From the NCBI GenBank assembly GCA_030062745.1, contig CP099842.1, forward strand, positions 6,863,822 through 6,927,821: 64,000 bases of DNA. The letters are read 5' to 3'. A program made the position numbers and the translations under genes. Below, in pieces: positions 55,543 to 64,000 of the stretch (the first letter of the stretch is position 1; every line of letters begins with the position of its first letter). Below the pieces are notes generated by a model, which searched no databases, was not told the DNA's origin, and was given only the letters and a program-made list of their open reading frames with translations. Source of the stretch: Capitulum mitella. Taxonomy: Eukaryota; Arthropoda; Thecostraca; Pollicipedomorpha; Pollicipedidae.

Positions 55543-56868
55543 TCAGCTGACGAAGTTCTCGCGCTCGAAGATGAGGTGGATGGCGTCCAGCACGTCGCGG
55601 CAGTCGAAGTCTGGCTGCAGCAGGCGCGTGTCGACCGGCAGGAAGTCGCGGGGCGAGTGGTCGCTCTCCCACTTGCGCTCGCCGCCGGGCCCGAAGTGCA
55701 CGCCCGTCTGCACGAGCACGCTGTAGCAGCGCTCGGCGCGGCTGCGGTGCTCCTTGAGCGTGCCGTCTCGGTTCAGCAAGTTGTAGTTGCGCTGCTTCGG
55801 CACAGGCTCCGGCGTCGACCGGTTCATCAGGAACTTGTTGTACAGGTTCGCGCCGAACACGTCGGCGTTGACGTTGTCGCCGATGCAGTAGATGTGGCGG
55901 ATAGGCTGGCAGTTGCCGGCCTTCTCTGCCTGAGCCTCAACTTTGCTGACAGCATAGTGGTAAGTGATCTCGCAAGGCTTGCCAACCAGAGCAGAGTACG
56001 TCAGCGTGTGGCCAGTGATCTTTTTGTACAGGCTCTCCAAACACGTCAAGAACGCACCGTGTCCGAACCTCGGCATCGGGGCTCCTGCCATCCACTGCAA
56101 GTCCATGTTGCAACCCAGCACAGGCAGATGAGGGAGTGGTGGCTGGTCCACACGATACAGCGGCAGTCCGTTTGACATGAGGACGTCAATAAGCAGCTGC
56201 AAAGATGTCTCCCATCGGACTGGTTCACCCAAAAGCACAACAGCCTCAATTGGTGGAAAACTGGCATTGGATGGCACAGTCATCCAAGTGCGTCTTGAGT
56301 GGTCTACCACATCCAGTGCTGGAAACTGCCTCCTGAATGCATCTATAGTGCATACATTTGTGAACCCAAGGTTCAAGGCTATTGCCTCTACTGGCCCTTG
56401 CCCTGAAACTAGCACATGTTTGTTATGATACTGAGTGAACCATTTCAAAGGTGAATGTGCCATCACCACTTGATCAGATGAGATTGGAATTCCCAGCCAC
56501 TCAGAAAGCTGTTCAGCCTTGTGGTACTTGAGGCTGTTGCTGGCATTGGTAACAAATGTTGTAGGGACACGAAAGTTTCCTTGAGCATCAACCAGCTGAT
56601 GAAAAGCTTGCACAGCTGCCGGGATGACATCTCGCCCCCTGGCAATCACTCCATCAATGTCAAAAACCAAACCAAATGTAGGGTAATTTGTCTCAGTTCT
56701 TGGAAATGACACTTCATTTCTTGCACTTGGTGTAGTACCACAAAACCTAGTGAGCGATGCTTGGTGCCGACTGGCTAATGGACAAAATGCCTTAATTCTT
56801 GTCCACATTTCACAAAATCCTTGAAATCCCAGGTATCGAGCAATGCTGGCCCACAAAATCGGCTTCAC
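55543..56868 (-). CDS. HDHD5: HAD-like hydrolase domain-containing 5 (CECR5 family)
   Basis: A 441-residue HAD-superfamily phosphatase homologue of animal HDHD5/CECR5, read from a single exon. Residues 65-80 give HAD motif I (FGLVFDIDGVIARGRD, with Asp70 and Asp72). Motif II is TFVTNAS at 104-110, and motif IV is IGDNVNADVFGAN at 329-341 with the acidic pair. Family-specific text includes LVSGQGPVEAIALNLGFTNV, LLGEPVRWETSLQLLIDVL, MPRFGHGAFLTCLESLYKKI and VGKPCEITYHYA. The N-terminal 55 residues are basic and hydrophobic and could be a mitochondrial presequence, consistent with the family. The first Met (56866-56868) is chosen because it gives the usual leader length. Absence of introns is unusual beside its neighbours, and GC content rises sharply in the last 250 bp. 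It converges with the lipase gene and diverges from CEP41. Confidence 0.92.
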   Translation of the reverse strand: MKPILWASIARYLGFQGFCEMWTRIKAFCPLASRHQASLTRFCGTTPSARNEVSFPRTETNYPTFGLVFDIDGVIARGRDVIPAAVQAFHQLVDAQGNFRVPTTFVTNASNSLKYHKAEQLSEWLGIPISSDQVVMAHSPLKWFTQYHNKHVLVSGQGPVEAIALNLGFTNVCTIDAFRRQFPALDVVDHSRRTWMTVPSNASFPPIEAVVLLGEPVRWETSLQLLIDVLMSNGLPLYRVDQPPLPHLPVLGCNMDLQWMAGAPMPRFGHGAFLTCLESLYKKITGHTLTYSALVGKPCEITYHYAVSKVEAQAEKAGNCQPIRHIYCIGDNVNADVFGANLYNKFLMNRSTPEPVPKQRNYNLLNRDGTLKEHRSRAERCYSVLVQTGVHFGPGGERKWESDHSPRDFLPVDTRLLQPDFDCRDVLDAIHLIFERENFVS

Positions 56869-58214
56869 CTTGAGCTATCTACAAGCCTGTTGATCTGGAG
56901 GTTTGATCTCGTATTCTCTTGATAATTTACTGCAGGTACTCTAGGCTCACCCTCAGCACATACAGTTGTCAGCAACCTCTCAGACGACGCTCCATCGCCC
57001 ACTGTGATAGACAAAACACGGGCAGACCACCCACCACAGCCCACGATTCTTGTCGCATTGCAAATCTCATCCGAGCTATCGGAGAAGCAATCCAGCACAA
57101 ACGTTATTTCTTTCAAGCCCTGTGACTGATCCCCGGACACAAGCCAAAGCCAGGACGGAAAGACACAGCGACATACGCGCAGTTTTGCTCAAATGGCGCA
57201 GAACCCGTGCCCAATTTTCCAGGAATGGCATAACATGTAAAACGTACAGCTGATTAGGAACGTTTGTTCCTCTTTACGTCTTCAGTATTTCTTATAACTT
57301 TTGAATAAATAGCCGCACCCCTTATTCTCCCGTTGGCCTAAATTTTTCTGTTATTTGGAATGGAACGGATCCTTATGGAATGGACATGTCATCAGTTATT
57401 TTTTTATGATTCGCTTTGATGTTTTCATTTTGTTCGTCGACAGCCGATATTATTGCGCATAGTTCGTCAATGAATGAGCGTAGTGCTTTTACTGTTGGCC
57501 TTGTGAATGCACGGGACTTTTGAATTGTAGAGATATGGTACATGTATTCGGTCGTAAGAACATTGGTTGTAATGTTCACGAACCTGTCATTTTAACTGCT
57601 CATATGGCTGACTGGACGCCTGACGAGACACACGACTTAACACATGACTAGTCATCTTGCGACTACGATGCTAATGGTCAAACGTGACTGATACGTCCAA
57701 AAAGAGCCCAGACGTAAAAAAATAACAAAACAAGCAATGTAACTGTTAGTGGGGCATCAGGGAAGAAAGGAGTCCTCTGGAATTGTTATTTTGACTTGAA
57801 TATCTGGTTCCCCAGGTGTTAACTTTGTTTTTTTTTGGAACTCAAATGCCAAATAAATTTACTGCCCATCTTTCTTGTCTTGTTGCCATTGAAACATTTC
57901 CCATTTTTTTGTGAAAATAAAAATTGAAATATATCAACTTGTTAGTGTGCTCATTCACATGGTCCTGTACCATATTCTTTTGTGCCTCACCTTAAATGGA
58001 CAATGTTGGCTAATTTGTTAAGTGACCTGGGATTATTTGTACCTTTGTAAAATTGTCTGCTGTTTCTTGACAGTGTCAGCAGAGTACCTATTGTCAAGAT
58101 GTGTCCAGTGGAGTCTAATGGTACTTTCAAGTTGTAATGATGATCCTCACGTGGAACTTCAAATCCTTAGAAGTGCTGGTATTTCAATTATTTTAAATCA
58201 TTGATGTATCCAGC
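56869..58214. promoter_or_regulatory. Divergent HDHD5/CEP41 intergenic region
   Basis: A 1.35-kb AT-rich region between the two start codons, likely to hold both promoters. An X-box-like site lies at 57882-57895. An AAATGGCG (YY1-like) string sits at about 57190 near the HDHD5 side. An open minus-strand frame at 56865-57140 overlaps the HDHD5 start in another frame and is taken as 5' UTR. Confidence 0.45.
57882..57895 (+). promoter_or_regulatory. RFX X-box-like site upstream of CEP41
   Basis: GTTGCCATTGAAAC fits the RFX X-box consensus RYYNYYATRRNRAC at 13 of 14 positions (T at position 9). It is 320 bp before the proposed CEP41 start codon, within the range typical for ciliary genes. Confidence 0.5.
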
Positions 58215-61038
58215 ATGTATCCAAAAAGTAAGGCCAAAAAGCAGCCATCAATAAAGGTCAGTGTGCACATAAAGTGGTTGCAGGTTAAAATGTCCAAGAA
58301 GATTGGTGTAAATAGGTGGCATCCTTTAGCAGGTGTTGATGCTTTGGGCTGTGTCCCCTTTTCCACAATTCTGAATTCAGTTGTCAGTGAGCTGGGTTGT
58401 TTTGGGAGACTACTTCCACAGATCCTGTATATGGCTGTGTAGTAATGCTGAGAAGTTCTGCAGAGGTCAGATGTTCCTTTTCTGATACTGTTTTTTTCAA
58501 ATGTGAAGTGATATCATGAGCACAGGCCTACTAATTAAACTGGAATTGGCTGACTAGACAAGCATGGACCTTGAAGATGATTTGTCAGTAGTTGTTTTAC
58601 AATGCATCTGAAAATGTTGTCTTTCCAGCCATTGCCTGCAGCACCAAAAAGCTGTCAAAAATATAAGGAAGTGGCACCTGTAATTGACACAGGTAAAAAC
58701 ACATGTATCCTTTTTTATTTCATTTAGTTATCAATGTCATTAGCAATCTTTGGATCACCCAGATCATTTGAAGTTTGGTCTGCATCATTTCTCCAACTGA
58801 TCATGGTGAAGTCTTGAAACTCCCAGTCTTGATGGGAATATGCAACTGTAGTAAAGCATGGACAGGATCATAATGTCATGGGATTCGTCCCCAGGACCGA
58901 ACGCTCGTAAGCGTCAGCGGGCGCTGGACATGATCCGGCAGTACTACCACGTGCGGCCGGACGAACTGTTCCGGAGGATCAAGGTCGGCACGCTGGTCAC
59001 GCTGATCGTGGAGGTGGCTGGACTGCAGCAGGAAGCTGCTGGTCGGCTGCCGCCACCGCCACCGCCGCCGGGGCTGGCCGAGCCTGAGGGCGAGCCGAGG
59101 CGGACCGATCTGCAGAGGTAGTGCAGCCGTCGGCCGCGGTCGGCCCATCTGGTTACTACAGGACATTGTCGGCCACCGACACTTCATTTTTGTGTTGCAG
59201 GCGCAGAAAGTAGGTCTTTTGCATGTTGCAGGCAATGTTTGGAGCACTTCATCTCAGTGTGCAACAAGTAGTTGTGGCTTGCCAGATGCCAAACAAGCCC
59301 CTCAGATTGTTGGCTGTTGCCCGTCAGCACGCCACTGAATGACGTACAGACATGTTAGTGCGTTGTCTGTGTGGCTGGTTGTCTGCCGTAACAGCCTAGT
59401 ATTTTAGTGTCGCAGCCGTCGTAATCCAGGGCATGGCAGAATTGAATGCGACTCACCATCACTGCGTGTCAGCCAAACCATGTGACATGTGATAGCCTTA
59501 GCTTGTCTGTGGGTCCGTCTGGTCAGTGGGATGAGCAACCAAGCGTGTCGCACTAAATGTGACGCTCCACGCTCCGTGTGCCTGCCAGCCTGGTCCAGGG
59601 CACGGGGGAGCTCAGTCTGTCAGCTGGGGACGCGCCGGCCGCGCCGCCGCCGCCGCCCTCGGTCGACGACCAGCCGTACCTGCTGCTGGACGTGCGCGAG
59701 CCGGAGCAGTTCGCGCGCGAGCACATCGTGACAGCGCGCCACTACCCGGCCGCCCGGCTGGCGCGCACCATGAACTACGAGACGGCCGAGATGTGGCGCT
59801 ACAAGCGGCACCCGCACACCGTGGTGGTCGTCTACGACGAGGACGAGCTGCTGGCGCAGCGGTGCGCCACCACGCTGGTGCAGCGTGGTTACGACAACGT
59901 CTTCATCCTCAGCGGCGGTCTGAAGGTCAGGGCCGTGGCTGGGTGGCAGCTTGAAGTCAGGAAAATGCTGGCATGTTATGAAGTTAGGATGAACGCAATC
60001 CGTTTTTTGGAGTTCATTGCGATCTGTGAATGATTGCCAGGTCTCCGAAAAATGGGTGGATATATACAGAATGAAATGAACGCGTTAAACTTTGTGGATG
60101 TATTAATGACATGATCTTGATCCACAGATTAATTACATACTTATTTTACAAACGGATAAATGAATTGTAGAATGTTTGCGTCGGTTAAGCTGCTTGCTGT
60201 CAGACGTTGATGTGCGCTAAATTGCGGTATTGTAGCTTTTTTGTAGCGAGTTTCAGTTCTGGAGGTTTCACCCGGTGGTATGCACTGGTCTTTACGGACG
60301 TGGTCTGCAGTTCACGCTGCTTTTATCGACCTGTCTGTAATGTGAACGATATCGCATACGTGGCTCTGGCCGCCTGTGTAAGCCTCGGCCCTGAACATGC
60401 CGGAGACGATGCCGGCAGGTGGCGCGTAGGAAGTTCCCGAACGGTCTGCTGACCTCCGGCGAGAAGGAACGCGGTTCACGGCGGCAGACGTGGCGGTCCT
60501 GAGCGCCGCCCTGGAGAACTACTACGCCGGTGTGGGTGAGTTGCCCGAGGCGGGCTTCTGGTTCGGTCCAGAGCTGGTCAGCGGGAGGGGGAGTGTCTGA
60601 CCCCCCGCTAGTCCGCCGGGGCTGCAGTCATCAGAAAGGGGGGACGTTTGACCCCCGTCGGTCTGCCGTAGCTACAACGGCGGGGGAGGGCGAGTGGGCT
60701 TTGGGTTTCTCCCCGCCAGTCTGCCTGGATGTCAGTGCTGTCGGCTGAATTCAGTTGGCGCTGCTCTCGGCCCCGGCCGTTCGAGCGGCGGCTAGTGCCA
60801 GCGGCCGGACGGAGCGGCAGTCTCGGCCGCTTGGCTGTGTTCGGGTCGGGACGGACGCGGCCTGTGCGGCCGGCCGGCGGCAGCCCGGCGCTGCCGTGCG
60901 CTGACGCCCGGCCTCCCGTCGGCAGAGTCGTCCGGCGGCGTCAGCGCCCGCTCCACGCGCTCCGTCTGCTCCACGGCAGCTCGGTCCGCGCGCCCGGCGG
61001 CCGCCTCCAGCTCCGACCTGCCCCGCTGGAGGCTGTGA
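58215..61038 (+). CDS. CEP41: Centrosomal protein 41, rhodanese-domain protein
   Basis: A centrosome/basal body protein; by family knowledge it is needed for tubulin glutamylation in cilia. Exons: 58215-58256, 58629-58692, 58895-59117, 59589-59925, 60419-60535, 60926-61038. Evidence in order: a DTG motif (APVIDTG joined to PNARKRQ), YYHVRPDELFRRIKVGTLVTL, the GTGELSLSAG linker, then a rhodanese fold (YLLLDVREPEQFAREHIVTA, SRTMN-like ARTMNYETAEMW, VVVYDEDELLAQ, GYDNVFILSGGLK). The exact GLK|VARRKFPNGLLT junction matches relatives. The rhodanese loop lacks an active-site Cys, as in the family. Exon 5 has a frame break between GLLTSGEKE and RFTAADVAVLSAALENYYAG (about 60450-60471): one base appears lost or two gained. 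The outer phases of the exon agree with that. The Ser-rich last exon ends DLPRWRL-stop. Exon 1 (MYPKSKAKKQPSIK) is tentative. Confidence 0.88.
60585..60730 (+). repeat. Degenerate ~45-bp repeat in CEP41 intron 5
   Basis: About three loosely related units, each a G-rich run followed by a TTTGACCCCC- or TCTGACCCCCC-like stretch and AGTCTGCC or GTCCGCC. No other function is evident. Confidence 0.4.
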
Positions 61039-62835
61039 CCTCAGAGCCGGGACGTCGCGCCGTCCGCGGCCCAGCCGGGGCGGCCGGCGGAAGTGCCGTC
61101 CAGACTCCGGCGGAGGCCGTTCCGCTGGCGGGGCGGCCGCACGGATCCGGTGAGGAACGCTCCGGTCAGGCGGCTGTATCGGAGGGAAGGCGCCACGGCG
61201 GCCTGTGCTGAAGCTGCGACATGGTGCACACCACGCTCGTCCAGGGGCGTCACGGGTGTGCTTTTCGTCGGTAGAAGGACGAAGGCAGACTTGCCAACGC
61301 CGACAGCCTTCGCCGGAAAATTGGGCCAGAGCCTCTTAACTGTTACGAAAGGAAGAAAAATCAGTCTGCGTCAGAACATTTCCCCGAGTCTGGCAGCATC
61401 CATCAGTAAAGTAATATGGTGGGATGTGCCTCGAACTTTGTCCTACCTGTGAGAATGGCACCGCTGGATGTATCTCCCAAAGCGGTCTGTGTACATCACG
61501 CATGCCCCGTGCTCGTTCAGCGACTGCGGATAAATTGCGCTTCGTTTGCCATGTCCGGTGAAAGCGGCATGGGGTCAGTTTTCCCGTCAACGTAGGCCCG
61601 GGCAAAATCACTCGCAGCGGTTCCTGGGACTTGGAAGCGTGAAGCAGTCTTCAGAGTATTTCCGTCCATCGTTGTCTTTCGTCAGTGTCCCGTTTAGCGG
61701 CTGGGTTGATGCGCTCAGGCAGACCAGTAGTTCCTAGTCGGTCTCAGGATTGTCTGCCACGTGGCGGTGGAGAGTAGGCACCGCAGAGGCCCCCTGAGCG
61801 TGGGCACGGGTATCTATTGCCATGGTGATTTGATGGTGGCGTTCCCCATCGCAGTCAGCGACGAAAATGATCGTGAGCAGAATGGTACATTCTGTTAAGT
61901 TTTCGTTCCTTGACACGGGTGGGTGTTCATTTGTGATGTTTGATCTCACGACTCCGGCGGAAGGCACTGAAATGCATTTTGTTGGTGGCTAGCCAAATAC
62001 ATTTTATTCATTTAGTCACTTCGGAGTTATATGACGGTGCGTTTTAACCAGGCTGGGAGCTGAGGGATGCCTCCAGTCTGCGCTGTCCACAAAACAAGTC
62101 TGGAAAGGCATTCTGGACCTGCCGAACATAAAAGTGACTGACCTGCGGTCAGTTCAATCAGGAAAACTCTCTATCGGCAGGGTTCTTCACATTATTGCAC
62201 AGAAGTAAACCGATGCCCACGTACTACTGCAAAACAGCACCATAGGGCTTCCTCGTGGCATCAGTGGCGGTTAACCAACATTACGTCTCCTAAGAAACGG
62301 TGATTCGTTAACGAGACCACGAGTCCGCCATGTGTCTGACTACTGCTGCAGCAGGCGATCTTGTGGCAGCGCTGAAAGTACTGTGAGACTTGTGGCCAAA
62401 GAAGCGTAGTGAAAACAAGACAGCCATTGCGAAAAACAATTTATTCTCAAAATACGCGAATGGGAAACGATAAAACAGGTCAACAAAATGGAATGTTTAT
62501 TGCCGCGCGCCATCAAACACGCAACGTTAAGACTCAATATTCTTCACGGGCAGTCCCACTCCAAGCAGCCGCCCAACTCCCTCACAGCCCAACTCGTCGC
62601 GTTCTGACGTACACACGGGACCAGGGCGCATTCAAACGGCGTTCAACCACACACAAAACGCGCGCGGCACGAAAACCGTCCACGTCAGAGCCGCTGTCGT
62701 CGCCACCAGCGACATCTATGAGCAGCGTCAGGAACCCGCGCCGCTCCGGCCGCCGCCGCCGTCCGTCCGTCCGTCCGTGCGGGCGCCCCTCTGCTGGCCG
62801 TCGGCAGGTTTGCACGGCGGGCCGCGCTCCGGCAG
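61039..62835. other. CEP41 3' flank, nothing recognised
   Basis: No exon or repeat was recognised on either strand, apart from a short CCGT tetranucleotide run at about 62758-62778. Confidence 0.5.
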
Positions 62836-62899
62836 TCACGAAGTCTCGCTCTCGGCGTCCAGGTTGTTGCGCAGCCGCCAGAGGCCGACCGTGTGGTCG
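62836..62899 (-). CDS. Terminal exon of an unidentified WD40-like gene
   Basis: On the minus strand a CCCCTGCAG acceptor (CAG at 62902-62900) opens a 64-nt exon reading DHTVGLWRLRNNLDAESETS and a stop (TGA at 62838-62836). DHTVxLWRL is the last strand of a WD40 blade. The exon enters needing one base, so the preceding exon should end in phase 2 with a codon such as Ser. The gene is not identified. Confidence 0.45.
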
Positions 62900-63868
62900 C
62901 TGCAGGGGCACGGGGTCAGGGAGGGTGAGCCGGGTGCAGACTGCCGCCAACTGAACGACCGTGCCGGCTGCTAGCGCAGGGTAAACGGTGAACGTGCAGC
63001 GGTCAGCGGGCTGACGGCGACAAGTCGAAAAGAGGCAGAACACTGGCCACCATCGGCGGGGAGGACGAGATCCAACAAGCCGGACACAGCATTTCTTTCC
63101 ACCTTGTACACCCTGCAGTCACCATCATCATGAAACGGGATAATGGAGAAAGTAGACGCTCGCCGTTACAAAGAGCATCTACTCTATTTCACGAAAAAAG
63201 GGCTGGGTTCCCAACGTTCGAAAGGCATAGCCGACATGGAAATCGGCACGAATACCTCCGATCGCTGCTCCAATGTTTCTCAGACAACAAGGTTCAGCGA
63301 TGCTTGCTTATTTCACAACCGAAACGACAAAGACCGCGTATCGGCCGGTTAGATCGCGAACAAAGCCTAGGTCTCACGGCAAACTTAGGCTTTACTCTAA
63401 ACTGGAATCACAGTGGTACGATGGAGCATGCACTCGTTAAGAAAAATGTGGGATTCAGAATACCAGATTCCCAGTTAACGGCACCTTATAATTTGTCGGG
63501 GCGTCGGTGGGTAAAAACATGACAAGCGACGAATGACTAGTACCAGATCAGGCAAACAATTGCACACTGCAATGTATCCGTATCGAAACGGAAACATTTC
63601 GGATAGTTCGGACGCACCAGAAACCACGATGCATGGCAAACTGGGTGCAGCAACGCCACATAACTGTAAAAAAATGGGTGCCGAAGCTACCACGGAGTCC
63701 GAAGTCCAAGAACTAAGCGGCCCAAGCTGGATACGTGCATGAGAGTTAGGATGAGCAGAAGGGCATCAGCGCGGCGCAGTAGCGCCACACAGCGGAGGCG
63801 GCGCAAGCTGAGATTGCCAGGACGGCCACCAGAAGGAGGGAGAGCAGCAGCAGGGGCGGCGGGGCGGG
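62900..63868. other. Likely intron between WD40-like exons
   Basis: No exon-like segment was recognised here on either strand, although an exon carrying the middle of a WD blade is expected somewhere in this interval. Confidence 0.35.
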
Positions 63869-63974
63869 CTACATGGCCAGCGAGAAGACCCGGCCCGTGG
63901 ACTGGGTCATGGCGGGACACAGGTGGACCGGCACGCCGGCGGCCGGCAGCCGCCACAGCTTAACGTCACCGCAA
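63869..63974 (-). CDS. WD40-like exon on the minus strand
   Basis: After a TTTCCAG acceptor (CAG at 63977-63975) the minus strand reads CGDVKLWRLPAAG, then QSTGRVFSLAM and a stop at 63869. GDVKLWRLP resembles a blade-closing WD strand, and GRVFSLA the first strand of the next blade. A weak donor (CCAT|GTAGCC) precedes the stop and would leave phase 2, which fits the exon at 62836-62899 in phase, but a blade's middle strands would then be missing. An alternative terminal exon or an unseen intermediate exon is possible. Confidence 0.4.
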
Positions 63975-64000
63975 CTGGAAACAGGCGGCGACGGCGTCAG

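Overview
This is a eukaryotic nuclear window from an invertebrate. Genes are split by GT-AG introns, coding exons are very GC-rich and CpG-rich, and introns and intergenic DNA are lower in GC and carry minisatellites and miniature transposon-like elements. Gene content (a beta-heavy spectrin with SH3 domain, an acid lipase, HDHD5, CEP41) fits an arthropod, perhaps a crustacean. That placement is inference, because no taxon-specific marker is visible.

Layout. Positions 162-40962 (+) hold the 3' part of one giant gene, beta-heavy spectrin (karst/beta-H type). It has about 60 exons covering the SH3 domain, about 25 spectrin repeats, a charged linker, a PH domain and a proline/serine-rich tail ending in a stop codon. 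The N-terminal actin-binding domain and the first repeats lie upstream of the window. An intronless class A GPCR sits antisense inside the intron that splits the SH3 domain (1167-2651, -). Positions 40963-47758 are intergenic, with a MITE-like element, an (AT)n tract and no recognisable gene. Positions 47759-52888 (+) encode a nine-exon secreted acid lipase. A single-exon HDHD5 (55543-56868, -) faces it. HDHD5 and CEP41 (58215-61038, +) diverge head to head across about 1.35 kb that contains a near-consensus RFX X-box. Two short WD40-like exons on the minus strand (62836-62899 and 63869-63974) mark another gene running out of the window.

The genes do not form one pathway. Beta-H spectrin builds the apical membrane skeleton, CEP41 is a centrosome/cilium protein, the lipase is a secreted or lysosomal esterase, and HDHD5 is a HAD-family phosphatase homologue.

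The most notable observations are: repeated tandem duplication of splice junctions and their flanks in the spectrin introns; a candidate 54-nt cassette exon; the nested antisense GPCR; a Gly-to-Ser change in the lipase nucleophile elbow; an X-box upstream of the ciliary gene; and three one-base frame breaks in otherwise well-conserved exons, which may be assembly errors. I found no wholly new multi-gene system.
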